The notes under the pieces are model-generated. The model worked only from the letters and a program-made list of their open reading frames with translations. It made no database searches and was not told where the DNA came from. Of a stretch of 64,000 nt of DNA, positions 37,242 to 46,148 are shown piece by piece. Origin of the DNA: Ferruginibacter sp. (GTDB taxonomy: Bacteria; Bacteroidota; Bacteroidia; Chitinophagales; Chitinophagaceae). Position numbers and translations under genes: made by a program. Location of the stretch: positions 22,678 through 86,677 of the forward strand of contig JAOQAK010000016.1 of assembly GCA_025963635.1 (NCBI GenBank). The letters are read 5' to 3'. Every line of letters starts with the position of its first letter. The first letter of the stretch is position 1.

Positions 37242-37973
37242 ATGGAACATCAATTGGTTAGAGACAGGCTTCAAAAAATAATTTATGTGGTGATCAATCC
37301 ATTTGTAAAATGGCTGATCAAAATAGGCTTTACGCCCAATATCGTTACCATCACCGGTTTGATCCTGAACATTGGTGTTTCCATTATTTTTATTATGGGC
37401 GCTGAAGAAGGTCACCGTGGCGACCTGTCGTATGTAGGTTGGGCCGGCGCGTTAATTTTATTTGCTGGTTTATTCGACATGCTCGATGGCCAGGTGGCAA
37501 GACTGGGAAATATGAGTTCTACTTTTGGTGCATTATTCGATTCCGTGCTTGACCGGTATAGTGAACTGATCATGTTCTTAGGCATTTGTTATTACCTGGT
37601 AGCGCACCACTATTTCTTTAGCTCTCTGTTCGCATTTATCGCATTGATCGGCTCGATGATGGTGAGCTATACCAGGGCCCGGAGCGAGGGGCTGGGAATT
37701 CAAAACAAAGGTGGACTGATGCAGAGACCAGAACGGGTAGTGCTAACAGGAGTAGCTGCGCTGGCATGTGGAATCATTGGTAATTTTATAGGAGGCGATT
37801 TTAAATATTTTATACCGGGGACATCTTATCAATTGTTTGAAACAATGTCTGTTTTTACGATGCCAGTAACCATAATGGCAGTATTAACGAATATCACAGC
37901 ATTTAAAAGATTGGCTGATGCTAAGAAAGCCCTGGACGAAAAAGACAAAAAACAAAAAGGAGCATGGCAATAA
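37242..37973 (+). CDS. CDP-alcohol phosphotransferase, putative phosphatidylinositol-phosphate synthase
   Basis: A 243-residue membrane enzyme with the complete CDP-alcohol phosphotransferase motif: Asp79, Asp82-Gly83, Ala86-Arg87, Gly96, Asp100 and Asp104, in the stretch DMLDGQVARLGN followed by GALFDSVLDR. About six membrane segments are visible. Given the inositol-phosphate synthase upstream, it most likely joins CDP-diacylglycerol to inositol phosphate. Phosphatidylglycerophosphate synthase is the alternative but fits the context less well. The end overlaps the next gene by 10 nt. Confidence 0.88.
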   Translation: MEHQLVRDRLQKIIYVVINPFVKWLIKIGFTPNIVTITGLILNIGVSIIFIMGAEEGHRGDLSYVGWAGALILFAGLFDMLDGQVARLGNMSSTFGALFDSVLDRYSELIMFLGICYYLVAHHYFFSSLFAFIALIGSMMVSYTRARSEGLGIQNKGGLMQRPERVVLTGVAALACGIIGNFIGGDFKYFIPGTSYQLFETMSVFTMPVTIMAVLTNITAFKRLADAKKALDEKDKKQKGAWQ

Positions 37974-38497
37974 AAAAAAATCTTTTAATTATATTTATCT
38001 TTTGTTGTATTCGTTTGACAGGCTTTGCACAGGAAAAGACATTTCCAATACCTAAGGGAAATACAAAACAATTATTTTATCTTCAGCGAACTCCGAACAC
38101 CAACACCATCGTTTATGAACTAAACTTTAAGGATGGCATTTTCGACACGGAAAATCCCGTGCAGTCATTTTGGCTCAGGTACCAGGAACATGGACAAAGA
38201 GAGGAGCTCAGTTACATACAAAGGAAATTCGCTTATGGGTTAAAAAGCAGGAAGATCTCGGAAAATAATTATGAGTTAAATTTTGTTTCGTATAAAAAAT
38301 ATAAGATGTATTTAAGGATGGGAAATGATAACAAATTTTATGTTTACGCAAAAATCAATCAGCATCCGGCAATACTTACCAGTATTTTTATAAAAATAAA
38401 CGGGGGATCATTTTGGTCGCCCAATATTGAATATGTTGAAATTTCCGGCGTTGAACCTAACAGCCGTTCTATTGTAAAGGAAAGAGTGAAGATTTGA
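37964..38497 (+). CDS. DUF4833 secreted protein
   Basis: A 177-residue protein with a signal peptide (KKNLLIIFIFCCIRLTGFAQ). The mature part matches DUF4833: FPIPKGNTKQLFYLQRTPNT, then NPVQSFWLRYQEHGQREELS and GLKSRKISENNYELNFVSYK. No catalytic residues are evident; it reads like a small all-beta periplasmic protein. The family is unexplained. Conservation inside this lipid operon makes it a good candidate for a periplasmic lipid-binding or chaperone protein. It overlaps the preceding gene by 10 nt. Confidence 0.85.
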   Translation: MAIKKNLLIIFIFCCIRLTGFAQEKTFPIPKGNTKQLFYLQRTPNTNTIVYELNFKDGIFDTENPVQSFWLRYQEHGQREELSYIQRKFAYGLKSRKISENNYELNFVSYKKYKMYLRMGNDNKFYVYAKINQHPAILTSIFIKINGGSFWSPNIEYVEISGVEPNSRSIVKERVKI

Positions 38498-38522
38498 TGA
38501 ATTTGAACAACAATTATGTAAG

Positions 38523-39152
38523 ATGAAAAGAAATTATGTATCCAATACGGAGGAATCAATAAGAATGTTCAGGAGCAATCTTTTTGACAATCTATCCAAA
38601 GTTCACTTTACTGTGCCCCTGTATATTTATATTCCGGCCATTGTATTCTTTTCGTACAAAGCATTTACTTACCATATCGGCATCCCGGCTTTTGCACTCT
38701 ATTTTTTGGGCGGCCTTGTTGTGTGGACCATTACAGAATATATTTTACACCGCTTCGTTTTTCATTACCAGCCCACTTCTGAATTCGGTAAAAAACTTCA
38801 CTTTATTTTTCATGGAGTGCACCACGATTATCCCCGTGACAAAATGCGCCTGGTGATGCCACCGTCCGCCAGTATTCCATTGGCTATGTTATTCTATTTT
38901 TTATTTTCCCTGGTGCTGGATCAGCAGTTCCTGTTCGCATTTTTCCCTGGTTTTTTATTAGGCTACCTTATATACGATATGCTGCATTATGCCATGCACC
39001 ATCATAATTTCAAGAACGGCATTTTAAAAAGGATCAAGCAACATCATATGCTGCATCACTACCAGGATCCCACAAAAGGATATGGAGTAAGCTCATCATT
39101 ATGGGATATCATTTTGAAGTCTGATTTTACCAGCCAATCCAACAAAAGTTGA
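38523..39152 (+). CDS. Sterol desaturase / fatty-acid hydroxylase family protein
   Basis: A 209-residue integral membrane di-iron enzyme. Four histidine boxes are visible: HRFVFH (76-81), HGVHH (97-101), HYAMHHH (155-161) and HHMLHH (174-179), separated by hydrophobic hairpins. The arrangement resembles fatty-acid 2-hydroxylases that act on ceramide acyl chains in eukaryotes (Scs7/FA2H type, without the cytochrome b5 domain). In the sphingolipid operon it probably hydroxylates the ceramide. The exact carbon cannot be predicted. Its stop overlaps the next start (TGATG). Confidence 0.9.
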   Translation: MKRNYVSNTEESIRMFRSNLFDNLSKVHFTVPLYIYIPAIVFFSYKAFTYHIGIPAFALYFLGGLVVWTITEYILHRFVFHYQPTSEFGKKLHFIFHGVHHDYPRDKMRLVMPPSASIPLAMLFYFLFSLVLDQQFLFAFFPGFLLGYLIYDMLHYAMHHHNFKNGILKRIKQHHMLHHYQDPTKGYGVSSSLWDIILKSDFTSQSNKS

Positions 39153-40081
39153 TGAACAAAGAAAAAGCTGGTTTATTTTCCACTCAAAGTATTTTAATTG
39201 CGCTTGTTGTTTCAATTATTTATCTCGTTATCTCCTTCTTTTTGATCGGGTTTAAAACTGATCAACTGGTGCTTGCCAGCATCTTTAACTTCGCCTTTTT
39301 TTTATCTCCTGTAGCGAGAAAATTCATCATAGGTTTTTCCATATTTATCGTTTACTGGATATTGTTTGATTATATGAAAGCATTCCCAAATTATGCTTTC
39401 AACACAGTACGTATCCAGGAACTCTATGATGCAGAAAAAGCATTGTTTGGTTTCTCTTTCCATGGCAGCAGGATAACCCCTAACGAATTTTGGCTGCAGA
39501 ACGGTACTACCTGGCTGGATATTATTTCAGGAATTTTCTACCTATGCTGGATACCGGTACCACTTGTATTTGCAGCCTATCTCTTCTTTAAAAACAAAGA
39601 CCTGTTTCTGCAATTCTCTTTAACATTCGTTTTAGTAAACATGATTGGGTTTATAATTTACTATGTATACCCAGCTGCTCCGCCCTGGTACTACCAGGCA
39701 AACGGCGCCCATTTTATACCCGGCACCCTCGGCAATACGGCGGGATTACACAAGTTTGATGATTACTTTAACATCATGATTTTTCATGGTCTTTATGCAA
39801 AGAGTTCCAACGTATTTGCCGCGATGCCTTCATTGCATTCTTCTTACCCGCTGATCGTTGTTTATTTTGGTATTAAACAAAAACTCGGCTGGGTAAATAT
39901 CCTGTTTGGAATAATTGTACTGGGCATTTGGTTTGCGGCGGTATATACAAGTCATCATTACATACTGGACGTATTGGCAGGAATCGCCTGCGCCATTGCA
40001 GGCATGGTGTTTTTCCAGAAAGTACTGCTCCACAGTAAGCATTTCAATAAATTTTTGAGTAGTTACAAGGCCAGAATTTAA
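39152..40081 (+). CDS. PAP2/Aur1-type transferase, putative inositol-phosphoceramide synthase
   Basis: A 309-residue polytopic membrane protein. The PAP2-type signatures are AAMPSLHSSYPL and YTSHHYILDVLAG, giving the catalytic His pair and Asp of the Aur1/Ipt1 group. The region YYVYPAAPPWYY is also typical of inositol-phosphotransferases. It would move phosphoinositol from phosphatidylinositol to ceramide, the last step of the pathway. ATG at 39152 is preferred to the TTG at 39149. A lipid phosphatase is the main alternative. It is the last gene before a bidirectional terminator. Confidence 0.85.
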   Translation: MNKEKAGLFSTQSILIALVVSIIYLVISFFLIGFKTDQLVLASIFNFAFFLSPVARKFIIGFSIFIVYWILFDYMKAFPNYAFNTVRIQELYDAEKALFGFSFHGSRITPNEFWLQNGTTWLDIISGIFYLCWIPVPLVFAAYLFFKNKDLFLQFSLTFVLVNMIGFIIYYVYPAAPPWYYQANGAHFIPGTLGNTAGLHKFDDYFNIMIFHGLYAKSSNVFAAMPSLHSSYPLIVVYFGIKQKLGWVNILFGIIVLGIWFAAVYTSHHYILDVLAGIACAIAGMVFFQKVLLHSKHFNKFLSSYKARI

Positions 40082-40177
40082 GCCTTAGACTTCCCCTCTC
40101 TTCGAAGCAATATCAAACAGTTGGCGGTAAAAAAATGTATTGCTGTTGTAAACAATATTCGTTCGCAGCAGGTCATT

Positions 40178-40212
40178 AAAAAACCGGTCACAATTGTGAA
40201 CCGGTTTTTTTA
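40178..40212. terminator. Bidirectional terminator, lipid operon / glutamine synthetase
   Basis: Stem AAAACCGGT-CAC / GTG-A-ACCGGTTTT around an AATT loop, with an A-run before and a T-run of seven after it, so both strands end in a T-tract. It lies between the convergent PAP2-type and glutamine synthetase genes. Confidence 0.85.
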
Positions 40213-40298
40213 CGATTGCTTGCCAGCTTTATGATACCCTGCTTATTTCTAAAGATTAAACAGCGGTATAAAAGTCATTGTATAAATCTGATTGTTTA

Positions 40299-42491
40299 CT
40301 ATCTCAGGAATAACATTTCCCTGTACTTAGGCAAAGACCAATGTGCATCATCTACCAACAATTCAAGTTTGTCCACATGATACCGGATTTCGTCAAAATG
40401 CTTTCCTTTTACATTGTCACAATAAGCGATTGCTTTGTCTCTTGTATCGGTAATTTTATTTGATTTTTTCCTTTCTTCAATCATGTTTCTAACACCGGTG
40501 CTCATAGCATTGATGTGATTGCTGATCTCTTTCAGAATTTCCATTTGATTGGTATAGGCATCTTCTCCTAAGCCAGCTGCCTTTAGCCCGTTGATATTTT
40601 CAATTAAAATATTCTGGTACTTTACAGCAGAAGGTAAAATCAGCGAGGTGGCCAGTTCACCCATCGTTCTTGCTTCAATCTGAACCTTTTTGATATAAGC
40701 TTCGAGCATGATCTCATGACGGGCTTCCAGCTCAGCATGGGTATAAATATCATTTGCTTCGAAAAGATCCTTTGCTTCTTTTGATAAATAAGCATCTAAA
40801 GCCAAAGGAGTTGTTTTTACATTGGGCAACCCTCTTTTCTCTGCTTCGTTAGCCCACTCTTCGCTATAACCATCTCCTTCAAAAAGAACCGTTTTACATT
40901 CTACGATATATTTTTGAATGACGTGCATGATGGCTATTTCCTTCTTATCGCCACCTTCAATAAATGCATCCACATCTTTTTTAAATTGTTTCAGCGTTTG
41001 CGCAACAATGGTATTCAATACCGTCATATTGATTGCACAGTTGGCAGCAGATCCTACGGCGCGGAATTCAAATTTGTTACCGGTAAATGCAAAAGGAGAG
41101 GTACGGTTTCTGTCGGTATTATCCAACATCAGTTCCGGAATGGTTTTATGGATATCCAGTTTCAGCATTGCCTCATCCTGTTCATCAAATTTACCACCAA
41201 CACGGGTTTCTACCTGGTTGAGCACTTCGGTAAGGTATTTACCAATAAAGATGGAAATGATCGCAGGAGGAGCTTCGTTTGCACCAAGCCTGTGATCATT
41301 ACCTGCGCTTGCAATAGATGCTCTCAATAGAGCTGCATAATCATGCACCGCTTTAATGGTATTTACAAAGAAGGTTAAAAACATCAGGTTGGTCTTGGGC
41401 GTTTTGCCGGGGGCGAGTAAGTTAACGCCGGTATCCGTTGCAATGCTCCAGTTGTTGTGTTTACCACTACCGTTGATTCCGGCAAATGGTTTTTCGTGCA
41501 ATAACACGATCAATCCATGACGCTTAGCCACCCTGGTCATCACATCCATCAATAGAGTGTTGTGGTCTACCGCAAGATTGGCTTCTTCAAAAATCGGGGC
41601 ACACTCAAATTGCGAAGGCGCTACTTCATTGTGACGGGTGCGCAATGGAATTGCCAATTTATAGGCTTCCTGTTCGTAATCTCTCATGAAAGCATAGATC
41701 CTTTCAGGAATAGCGCCAAAATAATGATCTTCAAGTTGTTGACCCTTTGCAGGCGAATGGCCAAATACGGTACGGCCTGTCATTACAATATCCGGACGGG
41801 CATTGGCCATGGCAGCGTCAATTACAAAGTATTCCTGCTCCCACCCAAGGGTAGCCGTAACTTTTGTAACATTTTTATCAAAATACTGGGCTACATCAAC
41901 GGCAGCTTTATCCAGCGCAACCAGGGCTTTTAACAAAGGCGTTTTCGCATCCAGTGATTCACCGGTATACGAAACAAAAATGGTTGGAACACATAAAGTT
42001 TTTCCATTACCAATTTCCATAATGAAAATAGGAGAAGAAGGATCCCAGGCTGTGTAACCGCGGGCTTCAAAAGTTGCTCTTAAACCGCCTGAAGGAAAAG
42101 AAGAAGCATCCGGCTCCTGTTGAATAAGGGCGCCACCTTCAAATTCTTCGATCGCTGTGCCATCTCCCTTTAATGTAAAAAATGAATCATGCTTTTCGGC
42201 AGATTGATCAGTTAAAGGCTGAAACCAGTGTGTATAGTGGGTAACACCCTTTGTTTCCGCCCAGGCTTTTAAACCATTCGCAATCTGGTTACCCATATTG
42301 CGGTCAATTTTTTTACCACCCCTGATTGAGGATACCAAACTTTTGTAAGCCTCATCACTTAAAAACTGGCGGGCAGTTTTCATTGTAAACACATTTTCAC
42401 CAAAAATTGCTGTAATTTTTGCGGAGGCTTTAACTGTTACTTCCGGATTTGCCCGTAAGTTTTCAATTGCTTTAAAACGTAGTGACTGCAT
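40299..42491 (-). CDS. glnN: Glutamine synthetase type III
   Basis: A 730-residue GSIII-type enzyme making glutamine from glutamate, ammonia and ATP, much longer than GSI or GSII and typical of Bacteroidota and cyanobacteria. The N-terminal MQSLRFKAIENLRANPEV decides the ATG at 42491; an upstream GTG at 42515 is rejected. Family motifs include LGWEQEYFVID, NEVAPSQFECAPIFEEAN, GINGSGKHNNWS and the C-terminal WSLPKYREMLFL. No PII or ammonium transporter gene is adjacent. The upstream region is shared with purL. Confidence 0.97.
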   Translation of the reverse strand: MQSLRFKAIENLRANPEVTVKASAKITAIFGENVFTMKTARQFLSDEAYKSLVSSIRGGKKIDRNMGNQIANGLKAWAETKGVTHYTHWFQPLTDQSAEKHDSFFTLKGDGTAIEEFEGGALIQQEPDASSFPSGGLRATFEARGYTAWDPSSPIFIMEIGNGKTLCVPTIFVSYTGESLDAKTPLLKALVALDKAAVDVAQYFDKNVTKVTATLGWEQEYFVIDAAMANARPDIVMTGRTVFGHSPAKGQQLEDHYFGAIPERIYAFMRDYEQEAYKLAIPLRTRHNEVAPSQFECAPIFEEANLAVDHNTLLMDVMTRVAKRHGLIVLLHEKPFAGINGSGKHNNWSIATDTGVNLLAPGKTPKTNLMFLTFFVNTIKAVHDYAALLRASIASAGNDHRLGANEAPPAIISIFIGKYLTEVLNQVETRVGGKFDEQDEAMLKLDIHKTIPELMLDNTDRNRTSPFAFTGNKFEFRAVGSAANCAINMTVLNTIVAQTLKQFKKDVDAFIEGGDKKEIAIMHVIQKYIVECKTVLFEGDGYSEEWANEAEKRGLPNVKTTPLALDAYLSKEAKDLFEANDIYTHAELEARHEIMLEAYIKKVQIEARTMGELATSLILPSAVKYQNILIENINGLKAAGLGEDAYTNQMEILKEISNHINAMSTGVRNMIEERKKSNKITDTRDKAIAYCDNVKGKHFDEIRYHVDKLELLVDDAHWSLPKYREMLFLR

Positions 42492-42904
42492 CTCTTTTTT
42501 ATAATTTAGGTGCACAAAATACGATAAACAATTAAAATATCTCGTGTTTATTTTGAATAATTCAGTTTTTAGCCTGTATTTATCGATAAAATTAAATATT
42601 AATTAAAACTGCCATTTATAATTTATCACCTTCACAAAAAACAAAGATTGACCTTGTATGGTGTGTTGGCTTATACCAATACGTTCTTAAATTCATGTTC
42701 TGTATATAGATAGTACAACTGGAAAGAACAGCTTTCCCCGGAACAATTGCGGTGTGCACACATATCTCTACACCACAAATTCCAGGGGAGCAGCCAATTT
42801 GATTTACCGTCGCTGGACGACATAGCTGCGTTAAATAATAATAATCATCCCATCGGGTGATAAAAAAGGATTACAGGTTGTACTTTCGCACTTTCTTAAA
42901 TATT
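42492..42904. other. Divergent 413-base region glnN / purL with a structured segment
   Basis: No gene was found. The plus strand contains a long imperfect hairpin (42731-42791). Close to purL is a -7-like TACTTTC at about 42877-42884. For glnN, a GTATTTTG word about 35 nt upstream is the only promoter-like match. The first half is AT-rich without other signals. Confidence 0.45.
42731..42791 (+). other. Long imperfect hairpin upstream of purL
   Basis: Successive blocks GCT, CCCC, GGAA, TTG, GGTGT on the left find complementary ACACC, CAA, TTCC, GGGG, AGC in the correct order on the right, with short bulges. An alternative local stem GGAAAG-AACAG-CTTTCC (42721-42736) competes for the same left arm. 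This could be a leader RNA element or a decayed palindromic element. Confidence 0.35.
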
Positions 42905-45142
42905 ATGGAAATAACAGTTACTACCGCGGAGCAACTCCGGCTTACTGCCGAAGAATTTGAATCAATACAACAAAAGCTGGGTCGGGTACCCAATTTTACT
43001 GAACTCTGTTGCTTCAGCGCTATGTGGAGTGAACACTGCAGTTATAAAAACTCAATCAAATTGCTGAAAACCCTTCCCCGGGAAGGAAAAAAGATGCTCG
43101 TTAAAGCAGGGGAAGAGAATGCCGGTTTGATGGATATCGGTGATGGTTACGGTGTAGTATTTAAAATAGAAAGCCATAATCACCCAAGCGCTATTGAGCC
43201 TTTCCAGGGAGCAGCAACGGGTGTGGGCGGAATTCACCGCGATATTTTCACGATGGGGGCAAGACCAATCGCTTCGCTAAACTCTTTGCGTTTCGGGAAT
43301 ATTTCCGAGGCCAAAACCCAGCATTTGTTAGCCGGGATAGTCCATGGGATCGGTCATTACGGCAACTGCTTTGGCGTGCCAACGGTTGGAGGTGAAATTT
43401 ATTTTGAAAATTGTTATCATACGAATCCGCTCGTGAATGCCATGAGTGTTGGAACATTAAAAAACGGCGACACCATTTCCGCTACTGCTGAAGGAAACGG
43501 TAATCCTGTTTTTTTTGTTGGAAGTGCCACCGGTAAGGATGGTATTGGGGGCGCTTCATTTGCTTCGGCCAATATCACGGCAGATAGTGCCGAGGATCTT
43601 CCCGCAGTGCAGGTAGGCGATCCCTTCCAGGAGAAGAAATTGCTGGAAGCCTGTCTTGAAGTAATAAAAACAGGCGCCATTGTGGGCATGCAGGATATGG
43701 GCGCTGCAGGCATCATCTGTTCCACCGCCGAAATGAGTGCCAAGGGAAACTCAGGCATGCGGATAGACTTAGACAAGGTTCCCATGCGGCAACAAAACAT
43801 GAAGGCCTGGGAACTATTGCTGAGTGAAAGCCAGGAAAGAATGTTGATGGTAGTGGAAAAAGGAAAAGAAGCTGAAGTAATAAAAGTATTTGAAAAATGG
43901 GATCTTCCCTGCAGCGAAATTGGTGAAGTCACCGGAACTGGCTTGCTTGAATTTTATATGAATGGAATATTGGAAGCCACCCTTCCGGCAGTTGAACTGG
44001 TTTTAGGCGGCGGCGCTCCGCAATATGACAGGGAATCTACACGACCTGCATACCTTGACCAGGTGGCGGCATTTAACCCCGATACCATTGAAGTGCCCGT
44101 TGATTTAAAAGAGATAGCAGAACAACTGATTCAAATTCCAAATATTGCCAGTAAACGATGGATCTATACTCAATACGATAGTATGGTTGGTGCAGGAACG
44201 GCCAGCACCAATGAACCCAGCGATGCAGCGATTGTTATCGCAAAACCCACCAATAAAGGGCTTGCGCTTACAACAGATTGCAATAGCAGGTATGTGTATG
44301 CAGATCCCTACAAAGGCGCCATGATGGCCGTAGCAGAAGCAGCCAGGAACATTGTTTGTAGCGGCGGCCAGCCGTTGGGTATTACCAATTGCCTCAATTT
44401 CGGTAACCCATACAACCCGGAAGTATATTACCAGTTTGTAAATGCCATCAAGGGAATGGGTGAAGCTTGTGTGAAATTTGACACACCGGTTACTGGCGGA
44501 AATGTGAGCTTCTATAATCAGTCGCCCGAAGGTCCGGTGTATCCTACCCCAACAATTGGAATGGTAGGTTTGCTGGAAAATGTGGACGATAAGATGACCA
44601 TGGATTTTAAGAAAAATGGCGATATTATTTATTTAATAGGACAAAGCAGGAATGATATCAATTCATCAGAATACCTGCATAAAATTCACGGGGTAGAGTT
44701 TAGCCCGGCCCCTCATTTCGACCTGGAAGAAGAATTCTTCCTTCACCGGGTGATAGAAGCCCTTATTGGTGAGCAATTGATTGCTTCGGCACATGATGTA
44801 AGTGAGGGCGGTGTTTTTATAACACTCGCAGAAAGCGGTTTCAACAGGAACCTGGGTTTCGAAGTGGCAAGCAACCAGGCTTTGCGTAAAGATGCATGGC
44901 TTTTTGGTGAAGCACAAAGCAGGGTGATTGTTTCCGTTGATATAACCCATGTAAACGATTTTGAAGCCAGGCTGCTTGCCTTAAATCAGCCGTTTGAAAA
45001 GCTAGGGACGGTTACTAAAGGAGAGATGATCATTGATGGAGAAAACTGGAATTCAATTATTGAATGGAAATCTAAATATGACCAGGCCATTGGAAATTTC
45101 CTTGCCGGGCATGAATCGGAGCAGGCTTTGATCACTTTATAA
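42905..45142 (+). CDS. purL: Phosphoribosylformylglycinamidine synthase, small PurL type
   Basis: A 745-residue PurL of the short form that needs PurS and PurQ partners, catalysing the ATP-dependent conversion of FGAR to FGAM in purine synthesis. Conserved segments are AMWSEHCSYKNS with the catalytic His, ESHNHPSAIEPFQGAATGVG, GGEIYFE, QDMGAAGI and SAHDVSEGGVFITLAES. ATG at 42905 gives MEITVTTAEQLRLT; the upstream in-frame GTG is rejected. purQ and purS are not in the window. A hairpin-forming heptad array follows the stop. Confidence 0.97.
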   Translation: MEITVTTAEQLRLTAEEFESIQQKLGRVPNFTELCCFSAMWSEHCSYKNSIKLLKTLPREGKKMLVKAGEENAGLMDIGDGYGVVFKIESHNHPSAIEPFQGAATGVGGIHRDIFTMGARPIASLNSLRFGNISEAKTQHLLAGIVHGIGHYGNCFGVPTVGGEIYFENCYHTNPLVNAMSVGTLKNGDTISATAEGNGNPVFFVGSATGKDGIGGASFASANITADSAEDLPAVQVGDPFQEKKLLEACLEVIKTGAIVGMQDMGAAGIICSTAEMSAKGNSGMRIDLDKVPMRQQNMKAWELLLSESQERMLMVVEKGKEAEVIKVFEKWDLPCSEIGEVTGTGLLEFYMNGILEATLPAVELVLGGGAPQYDRESTRPAYLDQVAAFNPDTIEVPVDLKEIAEQLIQIPNIASKRWIYTQYDSMVGAGTASTNEPSDAAIVIAKPTNKGLALTTDCNSRYVYADPYKGAMMAVAEAARNIVCSGGQPLGITNCLNFGNPYNPEVYYQFVNAIKGMGEACVKFDTPVTGGNVSFYNQSPEGPVYPTPTIGMVGLLENVDDKMTMDFKKNGDIIYLIGQSRNDINSSEYLHKIHGVEFSPAPHFDLEEEFFLHRVIEALIGEQLIASAHDVSEGGVFITLAESGFNRNLGFEVASNQALRKDAWLFGEAQSRVIVSVDITHVNDFEARLLALNQPFEKLGTVTKGEMIIDGENWNSIIEWKSKYDQAIGNFLAGHESEQALITL

Positions 45143-45145
45143 TTC

Positions 45146-45222
45146 AAAGTTGAAGGTTGAAAGTTAAAAGTTCGTAGACCTTTAACTTTCAACTTTCAAC
45201 CTTCAAGCTTCAACCATCAACT
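45146..45222. repeat. Heptad hairpin between purL and proC
   Basis: The left arm AAAGTTG, AAGGTTG, AAAGTTA (from 45146) is complementary to a right arm TTTAACTTTCAACTTTCAAC followed by CTTCAAG, CTTCAAC (45181-45215). It begins four nt after the purL stop and ends just before the proC start, filling the gap. Confidence 0.8.
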
Positions 45223-45226
45223 CACC

Positions 45227-46021
45227 ATGCAAAAGAAAATCGCCATTATAGGTGGAGGTAATTTAGGATCAGCAATTGCGGAAGGCTTAATTAAAAGTAA
45301 ATTCTGCAAACCCGCCGATATTACGATTACTAAAAGGAATACAGCCACGCTCAATTCAATTTCGCTGAAAGGCGTGAACATAACTTCAGATAATGAAGCA
45401 GCCGTAAGAAGCAGTGAACTGGTGATCCTTGCCGTTAAACCTTTCCAGCTAAGTGATGTATTGAATGAATTAAAAAAAGCACTAACGCCAAAACATATGC
45501 TGGTTTCGGTGGTTACCGGCGTGTTGCTCAATGAAATTGAAACCATTGTAGATATAAAACTCCCCCTTTTCAGGGCCATGCCGAACACAGCCATTGCCAT
45601 ACAGGAAAGCATGACCTGTATTAGTTATTCAAATGCCACGGCCAAAAACATCAGCTATGTAAAAGACCTTTTTGCTACGCTGGGAAAGGTGGTGGTAATC
45701 GATGAAAAATTAATGGATGCTGCTACGGTGCTGGGCGCCTGCGGAACCGCTTTTGCAATGCGGTATATCCGGGCCAATATCCAGGGCGGTATAGAAATCG
45801 GATTTGATTCCGCTACTGCTAATTTGATTGCTGCACAAACTGTAAAAGGAGCTGCTGAATTATTATTTCAAAAAGGCACTCATCCTGAACAGGAAATCGA
45901 TAAAGTAACCACACCAAAAGGCTGCACAATTGTTGGACTAAATGAAATGGAACACCAGGGATTTAGTTCTTCCCTGATCAAAGGAATTGCCACGAGTTAT
46001 AATAAATTGGTGAAGGGGTAG
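45227..46021 (+). CDS. proC: Pyrroline-5-carboxylate reductase
   Basis: A 264-residue NAD(P)H enzyme for the last step of proline synthesis. The Rossmann motif IIGGGNLGSAIAEGL (5-19), FRAMPNTAIAIQESM and the C-terminal TPKGCTIVGLNEMEHQGFSS signature are conserved. ATG at 45227 immediately follows the heptad hairpin. No proA or proB gene is adjacent. The gene is followed by another heptad array in the convergent gap to the permease gene. Confidence 0.96.
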   Translation: MQKKIAIIGGGNLGSAIAEGLIKSKFCKPADITITKRNTATLNSISLKGVNITSDNEAAVRSSELVILAVKPFQLSDVLNELKKALTPKHMLVSVVTGVLLNEIETIVDIKLPLFRAMPNTAIAIQESMTCISYSNATAKNISYVKDLFATLGKVVVIDEKLMDAATVLGACGTAFAMRYIRANIQGGIEIGFDSATANLIAAQTVKGAAELLFQKGTHPEQEIDKVTTPKGCTIVGLNEMEHQGFSSSLIKGIATSYNKLVKG

Positions 46022-46022
46022 A

Positions 46023-46148
46023 AGAAAGTTGATGGTTGGTGGTTGATGGTTGATGGTTGATGGCGCATTGCCATTCTCCGTCTACCTTTCTCCTATAGCC
46101 TTTCAACTTCTGCCTTTTACCTTCTGCCTTCCACCTTCTACCTTCTTA
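46023..46148. repeat. Two-armed heptad element in a convergent gap
   Basis: The left arm GTTGATG, GTTGGTG, GTTGATG, GTTGATG, GTTGATG (about 46028-46062) is followed about 45 nt later by the right arm TCTGCCT, TTTACCT, TCTGCCT, TCCACCT, TCTACCT (about 46110-46146). The array begins 2 nt after the proC stop and includes the stop codon of the opposite gene. Confidence 0.8.

Noticed and set aside
43417..43932. 171-codon minus-strand frame inside purL
   Set aside because: Antisense shadow of a conserved gene with no independent start signals.
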